A stretch of DNA of 30,022 nt from J051 sp040752255 (lineage in GTDB: Bacteria > Armatimonadota > Fimbriimonadia > Fimbriimonadales > ATM1), in assembly GCA_040752255.1 (NCBI GenBank), contig JBFMFD010000007.1, positions 1 through 30,022 of the forward strand, in the 5' to 3' direction. Shown piece by piece: positions 1-7,186 of the stretch. The position numbers and the translations under genes are program-made. Under the pieces are notes generated by a model. The model was not told where the DNA came from, made no database searches, and saw only the letters and a list, made by a program, of their open reading frames with translations. Within the stretch, counting starts at the first letter, position 1. Each line of letters begins with the position of its first letter.

Positions 1-4
1 CTCA

Positions 5-1390
5 TTACCCCCCTTGTTGGCGGGGCAACATTGTGTCGGCGCTAGCGAGGTTGTACGCCGTTACTGCCGCGGCAACGCTTGACTGGAAGAGGTACGGGTG
101 AATAGCGGCAGCGAGGTTGTCGTGTTGCGTGTGGTGGATGTACGTGTAGGTCGCCACGCCCGTCTCCCGCCAGAAGAAGCCCGGCACGCCGACGGCGTTG
201 AACGGGGCGTGGTCGCTGCCGCCTCCGCGCGGCATCGAAGGAGCGACTTGAATCGTAACGGGCAGGTCTGGGAACGCCTCGTTGAGTGGCCCGACCGCCC
301 GCTCGAGCATCGGCTGCATCGCCTCGATGCACACCAGACCGCCCGAGTAGTTCGTGCCACCGTCGTCCACCAGAACTGCGGAAATCTTATCCAACTGGTC
401 GCGGTGCATCTCGACATAGGCGCGGGAACCGAGCAACCCCTGCTCCTCTCCAGTCCAGAGGATGAACCGAATCGTGCGCTTCGGCTTCGCGCCGCTCGAC
501 ATAAGAAGGCGCGCTGCTTCGAGGGCAACCATCGTGCCGGTCGCGTTGTCGCAAGTGCCTTGCGAGCCGGGGCCGTCCCAACTGTCGAGGTGGGCGCTTA
601 CGATGACCATCTCATCGGGTTTCTCGGTGCCGGGGATGTCGGCGATGACGTTGTACACGGGCACGGGGCCGCGCTCCCAAATGTTCTCCGCCCAAATCTC
701 GAGCACGACCTGCTGCCCTGCATCCAGCGCCCCGATGACGGCGTCGTAGTCGCTCCGCCTAACGGTCACCTCGACATCCGTGGGCAGGTTATCCCAGGTG
801 AGGCCGCGGAACGAGCCGCTGGTGATGACTAATTCTCCGGCGGCGGGCGAGATCGTTCCGGCGATGCCGGCACCGGCAAGGGCGTTGGCGAGCTCGGGGT
901 TCGGCCTCTGCCCGCGGCCGCGCGGCGGCATCATCACCCAGGCACCCTTGAGTTGTTCCTTCATTGCCTCGACCGCCTCCGCAGAATCAGGCGCCTTGAC
1001 TGCATGCCCGCGAACGAGGCCGTTCGTCCCTGCGCTCCACGCGCGTGTCGTGAACTGGAAGGTTCGCTCGTAGGGCAGCACCATGCGAGCAACCTGGTTA
1101 GGGCCCCGGCGGAAGCCGACCGGAACCTCCCCCCACTGCTCGAGGTGTGCGTTCTCCAGCCCGAATGCCTTGAACTGGTCGCGCGTCCACTCGCACGCGC
1201 GCTGCAGGTTCGATGAGCCGGTGAGTCGAGGCCCGATCTGAATACAGAGGTACTCGAGGTGGCGGATGACCTGGTTGCGGTTCTTTCCTTCGTCAATGAT
1301 CCTGGAGATGACTTCCGGATCGCCCTGTCCGAACAGTGAGGCAGCGGGCAGGAGCAAGAATACGAATCCGAATAGACGTGCGCGTTTCAT
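5..1390 (-). CDS. Secreted M28 family zinc aminopeptidase with PA-like insert
   Basis: 461 residues, ATG start, complete at its 3' end (TAA at 5-7). An N-terminal signal peptide (about 1-21) points to export. Residues 100-235 look like a protease-associated (PA) domain. The M28 catalytic domain runs from about 245 to 450. Likely zinc ligands and catalytic residues, by family pattern, are H267 and D269 (AHLDS), D281 (DNATG), E315-E316 (TGEEQ), D342 or D343, the GSDH segment at 391-394, and H420. M28 enzymes remove N-terminal amino acids or process small peptides outside the cytoplasm; the exact substrate cannot be read from the sequence. The start has GAGG only 2 bases upstream, a weak Shine-Dalgarno. 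The subtilase gene lies 46 bases upstream on the same strand, so the two may be co-transcribed. Confidence 0.9.
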   Translation of the reverse strand: MKRARLFGFVFLLLPAASLFGQGDPEVISRIIDEGKNRNQVIRHLEYLCIQIGPRLTGSSNLQRACEWTRDQFKAFGLENAHLEQWGEVPVGFRRGPNQVARMVLPYERTFQFTTRAWSAGTNGLVRGHAVKAPDSAEAVEAMKEQLKGAWVMMPPRGRGQRPNPELANALAGAGIAGTISPAAGELVITSGSFRGLTWDNLPTDVEVTVRRSDYDAVIGALDAGQQVVLEIWAENIWERGPVPVYNVIADIPGTEKPDEMVIVSAHLDSWDGPGSQGTCDNATGTMVALEAARLLMSSGAKPKRTIRFILWTGEEQGLLGSRAYVEMHRDQLDKISAVLVDDGGTNYSGGLVCIEAMQPMLERAVGPLNEAFPDLPVTIQVAPSMPRGGGSDHAPFNAVGVPGFFWRETGVATYTYIHHTQHDNLAAAIHPYLFQSSVAAAVTAYNLASADTMLPRQQGG

Positions 1391-1436
1391 GTCCTCAAAG
1401 GGACGTTACCCGATTCCGGCTGTGTAAGGTTCCGCC

Positions 1437-3857
1437 TTAGCTCGGGTGTACCGTCCAGCGAACCTGGTCTATCCGAACCGCCCAGCCGGCCACAGTAACG
1501 CCCCGGTCGAACCACTTGACGCGGCAGCGCACCTCGCCCCCCGCCCCAACGAACCTTGCCGCACCGGAGCCTTGAACCTGCACGACGACGGCATCGTCAT
1601 CCTCGGGCGGCGTTCGGCGATCCACCTCGACCCAGGCGTTTGCCTGGAAGTCATACAGTTCCACCGCTTGCTCGACGCGACCGTTCTCGGTCGGCGTTGC
1701 CGACTCGACGCGGACGGTAAGCGCTCCGACGCTTGGCGCCTGGGTGAAGCCCGACACGACGAGGTCAACCGAAGGCTCGGCGACGGATTGCGGTCGTCGG
1801 GCTTCGACGCGAAGGTAGCGGTCGTCGCTGCGCTCCAGCGAGTTCACATCTCCCCCGAGCACGACGCCCTGGATCACGTTGAGCGAGGTGGGCTTGGAGT
1901 CGGCGAGGATTCCGCTCACAACCAGCGCGAAGTCGGCGTCCATCTGCTGTGTCTCGGTGTGCTGGTCTTGGTTGATTTCGCGGGCGATGACTTCAACCGT
2001 CCACGTGCCGCTGGATGGGTTTTGGATAAACACGTTCTCGACCGTGTCCTTGGTGTTTGGGCTTCCACCGGGCGTAGAGAAGTTGCCTTCGAGCAGGCCG
2101 TTGTTCCCCCAATAGACGGTGCCCGTAGGTGAAACGACGCGCAGGTCGAGGTCGTTGATTCGGTGCTGCGTGCTCGACGTCGTCCCCGGTGGGTCGGCAT
2201 ACACCATGGTCACCCGAAGCATCGGTTGTCCGTTGGGTACGTGCAGTTTCCACGAAGCCGATTCGCTCAATCGGAGCGGGACATCCTCGTTGACGATGAA
2301 GATGTTGTCGCGGAGGCCATGCAGGATGCGAAGGTCGGCCATTCCCCAGCCTTGGTGCACGCGCGTTAGGTCGTGCCCGGTACCGCTGAATGGGTATTGG
2401 TCGGCGGCGTTGATCATGATCGCCTTCGCAGTCGAGAAGTGCGGTCGCGCCTCGAAAACGGAATGCCCCGGCGCGAAGTTGCCGAACACGCCCTTGTGCC
2501 ACATCTGGAACATGACGCCGAAGTGTCCCGCCGTAATCGGCGTTGCCCCGCTCGTGCCGCCGAACCCGGTCGTGTACGAAGTGTCGCTTGAGGACGAGGT
2601 CGTGAAGATGTTGTCGTAGAAGTGCGTCAGGTCCGGCTTGATGCGTCCATCCGCCGCGGGCCCGATGCTCGCGCCGCCGCTCCAGGCGTCGTCGCTCTTT
2701 GTAAGCGTGTTGCGGTGGTAGACGCCGCCCACCGACACTATGTTCTTCGCCCATGCTTGCGGGCGCGAATCTTGAGTGCCGGCGTTGGACTGCGACTGGC
2801 AAATCAGAAAGTCTGCGTCGAAGATGATCTCGTCCATCTGGAAGGAGATGTTTGTGTACGACCTGGTCCTGGCGTCCCCCCAGCTGTTCGATTGGAAGAC
2901 GGCGAAGTACGGCGCCTCGAGCAGTTCCATAGTGTGCGTGTAGCGAATGGTCCGCGCGAAGTCGTAGTCGGCAAAGATGCCCTGGCCGTCGGGCAGCATG
3001 CCCCGGCCCTGCCGATTCCCGATGCCCTTGCCGAAGACGATGCCCGTCGTAGGAGTGCCGTGTGATGAGCTTCCGCTACGGCTTCCGTGGAAAAGCAGCG
3101 GCGGTGTTCGCAGGTCAACGTGCGTGTCACGGACGTTCCCGTCCATCACCTCTCCGCGCACGCCCTGCCCGGTGAACCCCTCTACCGACTCAATGAAGTT
3201 TGCGCCGCCGATTTCGCGGGCGATGTCCATGTCGGTCTCGGGAGCGGACCAGAGGTCGATCCAGAAGACCTCGTCAATCTTCGCCGCGCTCAGGAGCTGC
3301 GAAGGGGAGAGGGTGGCGACCATCAGCGAGCCGCCCCGGTCGTACTCGTGCACGAGCGCGCCCAGCGCCATAAGCCGAAGCGCAACCTGCCCCTTCATCG
3401 CAGCACCCTTCTCCAAGACCTGGATGTTGTAGCGCTGCGTGCCAAGCACGCCCCGAGAGAGCAATTCGATCACCTGGGGGTCAATCTTGAACGCTGGCTC
3501 GTACCTGCCGACCCAGCGAACCCCGCCCATCCCGGAGAGCGAGCGCTCGCCTGACCGGGGCAACAGAACGACGTACGCGTGCTCAGGCAAGTAGCGGTAA
3601 ACAGTCGCTCCGCGCGCCCGCAACTCTTGCAGGATCTCCTCGCGCGGCGTGTCCCACAGCTGGACGATAGCCAGCCTGCTCTGGGGCTCGCCGGTCAACT
3701 CTAGCGGGACCATCGGACGGCTGACCAAGGGGTCGAACTGCTGGTACCGCAGCAAGAGGGGCTTCTCCGGCTGTTGCGAGCCCACAGCACCAACTTGCCC
3801 AAATTGTCCGATTGCCCCGATGAAGAAGAAAGCCGATGCTAGGGTGGTCGTGATCAC
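1437..3857 (-). CDS. Secreted S8 subtilase, KP-43-like, with C-terminal beta domains
   Basis: 806 residues from a GTG start; an in-frame stop lies four codons upstream, so no longer form is likely. The hydrophobic N terminus (1-22) resembles a signal peptide but lacks the usual early positive charge. Residues 30-210 hold two alpha/beta propeptide-like segments. The catalytic domain is about 215-515, with the apparent triad D239 (VMDG), H266 (SSHGT) and S436 (GTSGATP) and oxyanion N324 (SNSWGD). A jelly-roll, P-domain-like segment follows (about 525-650). The last 140 residues form a beta-rich domain that I associate with Armatimonadota exported proteins; that link is from memory. Probably an extracellular endopeptidase. 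No good Shine-Dalgarno was seen: GAGGTAGG is about 16 bases upstream, while TAAAAG lies six bases before the GTG. Confidence 0.88.
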   Translation of the reverse strand: MITTTLASAFFFIGAIGQFGQVGAVGSQQPEKPLLLRYQQFDPLVSRPMVPLELTGEPQSRLAIVQLWDTPREEILQELRARGATVYRYLPEHAYVVLLPRSGERSLSGMGGVRWVGRYEPAFKIDPQVIELLSRGVLGTQRYNIQVLEKGAAMKGQVALRLMALGALVHEYDRGGSLMVATLSPSQLLSAAKIDEVFWIDLWSAPETDMDIAREIGGANFIESVEGFTGQGVRGEVMDGNVRDTHVDLRTPPLLFHGSRSGSSSHGTPTTGIVFGKGIGNRQGRGMLPDGQGIFADYDFARTIRYTHTMELLEAPYFAVFQSNSWGDARTRSYTNISFQMDEIIFDADFLICQSQSNAGTQDSRPQAWAKNIVSVGGVYHRNTLTKSDDAWSGGASIGPAADGRIKPDLTHFYDNIFTTSSSSDTSYTTGFGGTSGATPITAGHFGVMFQMWHKGVFGNFAPGHSVFEARPHFSTAKAIMINAADQYPFSGTGHDLTRVHQGWGMADLRILHGLRDNIFIVNEDVPLRLSESASWKLHVPNGQPMLRVTMVYADPPGTTSSTQHRINDLDLRVVSPTGTVYWGNNGLLEGNFSTPGGSPNTKDTVENVFIQNPSSGTWTVEVIAREINQDQHTETQQMDADFALVVSGILADSKPTSLNVIQGVVLGGDVNSLERSDDRYLRVEARRPQSVAEPSVDLVVSGFTQAPSVGALTVRVESATPTENGRVEQAVELYDFQANAWVEVDRRTPPEDDDAVVVQVQGSGAARFVGAGGEVRCRVKWFDRGVTVAGWAVRIDQVRWTVHPS

Positions 3858-3926
3858 GTTCTGCTTTTACCTACCTCAAGGATAAAAGACGGGCTGAGCC
3901 GCCGCCAAAGTTCGCACGCGGGAAAA

Positions 3927-4238
3927 CTAATCCTCGGGGTTGTGCGGTGCTCGAAGCCCAAGAACGCCTTGCTGCTCGCGGCGCTGCCGTCTCAGCAGGA
4001 GCGCCTCGCGGGCTTCTTCGAGGTGGTAGAGCGCCTTGGCGTTCTCCTCGCAAGCCATATCCCTTCCTTGGAAATCGAGCAAACGCTGAACAAGAACCTC
4101 GATGACGTCCTCGATGCGGCATCCGTTGATCCCGAACTCGCGCGGCGAGCCGTGCTGGAAGATGATCTTGATATACTCTTGGTCAACGATCGCGTCGGTG
4201 CCGTCCATGCTCCGAAACTTTTCCATGTTCTCGCTCAT
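3927..4238 (-). CDS. Small Tad1/Acb2-like protein, possible cyclic-nucleotide sponge
   Basis: 103 residues. The ATG at 4238 is chosen because GGAGG lies 7 bases upstream and a promoter-like TATAAG lies further up; a longer reading from 4397 has neither. The protein matches the signature I remember from small phage proteins of the Tad1 type: FQHG (27-30), INGC (37-40), RLLDFQ (52-57), ACEENAKAL (62-70), LEEA (73-76), then a basic helix ending in QGVLG (90-94). Residues described for nucleotide binding in Tad1 (as I recall, a Phe, an Asn ten residues later, and Arg at +17 and +21 from the Asn) correspond to F56, N66, R83 and R87. In phages such proteins sequester signalling nucleotides of Thoeris or CBASS immunity. 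Here there are no phage genes nearby, so the role is open. Family assignment is fairly sure; function is inferred. Confidence 0.7.
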   Translation of the reverse strand: MSENMEKFRSMDGTDAIVDQEYIKIIFQHGSPREFGINGCRIEDVIEVLVQRLLDFQGRDMACEENAKALYHLEEAREALLLRRQRREQQGVLGLRAPHNPED

Positions 4239-4262
4239 CGGGGTTCCTCCGTCTGCGGCCCT

Positions 4263-4294
4263 CTTATACCCGTTCGGGCCGGTGGCCCTGTCAG
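4263..4294 (-). promoter_or_regulatory. Putative sigma-70-type promoter of the Tad1-like gene
   Basis: Read on the minus strand, TATAAG occupies 4268-4263 and CTGACA occupies 4294-4289, with a spacer of 20 bases, slightly long. The expected transcript start near 4256 leaves a leader of about 18 bases carrying GGAGG before the ATG at 4238. The rest of the 195-base gap up to the M14 gene (4239-4433) shows no other gene or clear structure. Confidence 0.45.
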
Positions 4295-4433
4295 GTGGAA
4301 CCGACTGGGAACAAGTCGCGCCGCGTGGTCGTCTGAACAGGTGTCTGCCGGGCCGCCTTCGCCCCCTCGGCGTAAACGTCAGCAAAGCAGCCGACATCCG
4401 CTCCCCCTTTGGCGGAACCGGCAGACAACGCTC

Positions 4434-6143
4434 CTATTCGACCGCAAGTTCGTGCGTCACTGCGCCGGCTCGTTCGTGCTTGGCGGTGAGCGTGACGGAG
4501 CCTTTCCCCTTCACCGTCCACTCGAAGACATGGCGGTGCGAGGTCTCCTGCATCATCCACCCGAATCCGCCGGCGGTGATTCGGTCGCGTCCGGCAAGTT
4601 GCGGACCTTGCTGTCTCAGCAAGCCGGAGAGAAGGTCCAAGCCCGCGCCCAACTCGATCTCGCCCACCACTCCACGACACAACTTCGCCTTGTCCGCGCG
4701 CTCGGTAACGTTTGTCGGAAGGAAGCCCGTGTTGTCCACCGCGAAGCGGATGACCGTTCCCTCGCCGACCCGTGTCGTCTCAACCTTGAACAGCTCCAAC
4801 TTGGGCGAAGCCAGGGCTTGCCAAACGACCCAGTCGTCGAACGTTGAGATTTCGGATTCGAGGTAGTCGGGCGGTGGATTCCTGAACGCATAGACAGCAT
4901 CCCAGCCGCCCAACTCGACGCGCCCGAGTTGCGGATGGTCGAACTCATACCAATCCACATAGCCCCGCCCTCCCAACTTCTCGTCCGACCACTTCAGCAG
5001 CATGCGGTCATGCTCGAACGGGTGCTCGCGAAACCAATCTATGTATTTGTAATCGGTAATACCCGCCTGCCTTTGCGGCGACCAGATTTCGGTCGTCCAT
5101 GCGTAGACGCCGCGATGCTCGTACATCCAGTCGTCGAAAACGCCTGAGATGACTTCTTGCGGGTGGTAGCGGAACTCCTTGTGCACTCCGATTGCAGGGT
5201 AGCCGGTCAACTCGGTGCCCTTCGCGCCGATCCGCTCGAAGTTCCAAAGGTCCTCGGCGGGGATCTCGTCGTCCGGCTTCGTGCTCGGAGGACGCAGATG
5301 CACCCCCGAGAACGTGTGGAAGGTTACGGCGCCGCAGATGTTCGGCCGATTGGCGATGGCGTCCACCAGGGCGCGGATTTCCGGCTCGGAAGTCGGATAC
5401 GGCCCCGCCCCGTGCTGCTCGCTCTCGAGACGCCAAGAGGACGGGAAGTTGCGATTCAGGTCAAGCCCCTCTTTGATGCGGCGCGAGCGCAACGTCAACG
5501 GGTCGAAGTTGTGAAACACTCCCTCGGGCATGAGCCGATAGAACTCGCCCTCGAACTCGTCCGGCTCGCGCCTCACCATCAGGCGTGGCTCTTCGTCGCT
5601 CACCTTCCACGCCCCGTTCGGGTCGGGGATTCTCATCTGCAGGATGCGCCCGTCGCCGTCCATGTCCCGCCGCTCCAGTCCATACGGGTCGTCCTCGTCG
5701 TAGGGGTAGGGCCGCGTGCTGCTGCGGATGTGCCTCGGCACATCCGCGAGCGCCCACTCCGCGCCGTCAGGGTTCACTCTCGGCACAAGATAGAAAGCGC
5801 GCGTGTCGAGAGCGTGTGTTATCGCCTTGTCCGCACCAAACTTCGACGTTAGCGTATGAAGGATGTGGAGCACCGCGGCGGAGGCGCTGACCTCGGTGGC
5901 GTGGATGTTGCCGTCGCACCAGAAGGCCGGCTTGGCGCTCGCGTCACCGGTGTCGAAGTTCGTCACCGTGACGAGCGGGATGTCGCGCCCTTCGAAACTC
6001 TTTCCGATGACAGCCAGCCGCACCAACGAGGGAAACTCAACCTCGAAGGAGCGAAGCAGAGCCAACAGCTCGTCGTAGCGATAGTAGCGATTGAAGGCAA
6101 CCTCGGGCACGTCGGGTATTGTGGCACGCCGGTCTGCGGGCAC
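4434..6143 (-). CDS. M14 family zinc carboxypeptidase
   Basis: 569 residues from the GTG at 6143; a GTG at 6110 (protein beginning MPEVAFNRYY) is an equally reasonable start and has CACAAT seven bases upstream. The reading frame is open further upstream, but that part overlaps the divergent GH130 gene and is not credible as coding. Numbered from 6143, zinc ligands are H81 and E84 (IHATE) and H276 (TFHTFSG); the catalytic glutamate is E352 (TTEIW). NPDGAE (124-129) and DLNRNFP (228-234) are further M14 landmarks. The C-terminal 160 residues form an added, probably beta-rich domain. M14 enzymes remove C-terminal residues. No signal peptide is evident with either start, so location is uncertain. 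Confidence 0.85.
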   Translation of the reverse strand: MPADRRATIPDVPEVAFNRYYRYDELLALLRSFEVEFPSLVRLAVIGKSFEGRDIPLVTVTNFDTGDASAKPAFWCDGNIHATEVSASAAVLHILHTLTSKFGADKAITHALDTRAFYLVPRVNPDGAEWALADVPRHIRSSTRPYPYDEDDPYGLERRDMDGDGRILQMRIPDPNGAWKVSDEEPRLMVRREPDEFEGEFYRLMPEGVFHNFDPLTLRSRRIKEGLDLNRNFPSSWRLESEQHGAGPYPTSEPEIRALVDAIANRPNICGAVTFHTFSGVHLRPPSTKPDDEIPAEDLWNFERIGAKGTELTGYPAIGVHKEFRYHPQEVISGVFDDWMYEHRGVYAWTTEIWSPQRQAGITDYKYIDWFREHPFEHDRMLLKWSDEKLGGRGYVDWYEFDHPQLGRVELGGWDAVYAFRNPPPDYLESEISTFDDWVVWQALASPKLELFKVETTRVGEGTVIRFAVDNTGFLPTNVTERADKAKLCRGVVGEIELGAGLDLLSGLLRQQGPQLAGRDRITAGGFGWMMQETSHRHVFEWTVKGKGSVTLTAKHERAGAVTHELAVE

Positions 6144-6213
6144 GAACGCCGCAGCCCGACAATAACCACCGATGGGAGAGACCAAAACAGAGGTGAGCGT
6201 CAAGGAGACGAAG

Positions 6214-7152
6214 ATGGCTTCCGACCTGCTCAAACGGTACGAGGGCAACCCGATTCTAACAGCGGACATGTGGCCGTATCCCGCGAACACGGTGTTCAAC
6301 TGCGGCGCCACCCGCCTCGAGAACGGAGACACGTTGCTGCTTGTTCGTGTGGAAGATAGGCGCGGAATCTCACACTTAACCGCGGCCCAAAGCCCCGACG
6401 GACTGAGCGATTGGCAGGTTGACGAGGAGCCCACGCTCCCGCCGGACGAAGGCCCTGGCTCCGACGAGGAGTGGGGCATCGAGGACCCACGCATAGTATA
6501 CCTCGAGGAGCTGAACAAATATGCCATCTGCTACACCGGCTACTCCCACAGCGGCCCGCACGTGAAACTCGCCCTGACGCGCAACTTCAAGGAGTTCGAA
6601 CGCCTCGGTAGCGTCATGCCGCCGGAAGACAAGGACGCCACGCTGCTTCCTCGGCGCATCCACGGACGGTGGGTGATGATCCACCGCCCCGTCAGCGCCT
6701 TCAGCGGCAGCGCCGACATGTGGCTCAGCTACTCGCCGGACCTCATCCACTGGGGCTGCCACCAGGTGATGCTCGAGGCGCGGCGCGGCGCTTGGTGGGA
6801 CGCCAACCGCATCGGCCTCTCCCCGCCCGCCATCGAGACTCCGGAAGGGTGGCTCGTGCTGTACCACGGTGTTCGCAACACACCGTCCGGAAGCCTGTAT
6901 CGCTTGGGTGCCGCCCTCTTCGACCTCGACGACCCCGCGAGGCTCGTCCGGCGAGGGAACGAGTGGATCTTCGGGCCGGAGAAGGAGTACGAGCGCGTGG
7001 GCGACGTCGGATACGTCGTGTTCCCCTGCGGATACACGATCGAAGAAGACGGCGACACGCTGAGGCTGTACTACGGCGGGGCAGACACCTCCGTGGCGCT
7101 CGCCACCGGGAGCATCCGCGAGATCCTCGACTGGCTCTCGACCCAGGTATAA
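6214..7152 (+). CDS. GH130 family glycoside phosphorylase/hydrolase
   Basis: 312 residues. The ATG at 6214 is preferred to the one at 6172 because AAGGAG sits 6 bases before it. The whole protein is a five-bladed propeller of the GH130 type: YEGNPIL (9-15), RVEDRRG (45-51), WGIEDPRI (87-94) with D91 as the probable catalytic acid, DKDATLLP (139-146), then WWDANRIG (194-201), LYHG (216-219) and YYGGADT (286-292). GH130 enzymes phosphorolyse or hydrolyse beta-mannosides; which linkage is cut cannot be told. It heads a plus-strand run followed by a GT4 glycosyltransferase 34 bases downstream, so both probably act on the same glycan. The 70-base gap to the divergent M14 gene must hold both promoters. 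Confidence 0.88.
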   Translation: MASDLLKRYEGNPILTADMWPYPANTVFNCGATRLENGDTLLLVRVEDRRGISHLTAAQSPDGLSDWQVDEEPTLPPDEGPGSDEEWGIEDPRIVYLEELNKYAICYTGYSHSGPHVKLALTRNFKEFERLGSVMPPEDKDATLLPRRIHGRWVMIHRPVSAFSGSADMWLSYSPDLIHWGCHQVMLEARRGAWWDANRIGLSPPAIETPEGWLVLYHGVRNTPSGSLYRLGAALFDLDDPARLVRRGNEWIFGPEKEYERVGDVGYVVFPCGYTIEEDGDTLRLYYGGADTSVALATGSIREILDWLSTQV

Positions 7153-7174
7153 TTCAGCGGCGTAAGACGGGAAT

Positions 7175-7180
7175 TACGCT
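7175..7180 (+). promoter_or_regulatory. TACGCT hexamer six bases before the GT4 start (possible -10)
   Basis: TACGCT ends exactly six bases before the ATG at 7187, the same spacing as at msrB and the 27695 gene. There is no good Shine-Dalgarno here. A second hexamer, TATAAT at 7148-7153, overlaps the GH130 stop codon. Either could start a transcript; read-through from GH130 is also possible. Confidence 0.3.
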
Positions 7181-7186
7181 GCTGTT

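Noticed and set aside
4239..4397. A 53-residue N-terminal extension of the Tad1-like protein
   Set aside because: It is arginine- and proline-rich without family similarity, lies upstream of the promoter-like TATAAG and lacks a ribosome site; the ATG at 4238 has GGAGG.
6144..6527. An extended N terminus for the M14 peptidase, including a stretch that looks like a signal peptide
   Set aside because: It overlaps the start of the divergent GH130 gene and its ribosome site, and the family N terminus begins at VAFNRYYRYDEL. The hydrophobic stretch is probably a chance reading of the complementary strand.
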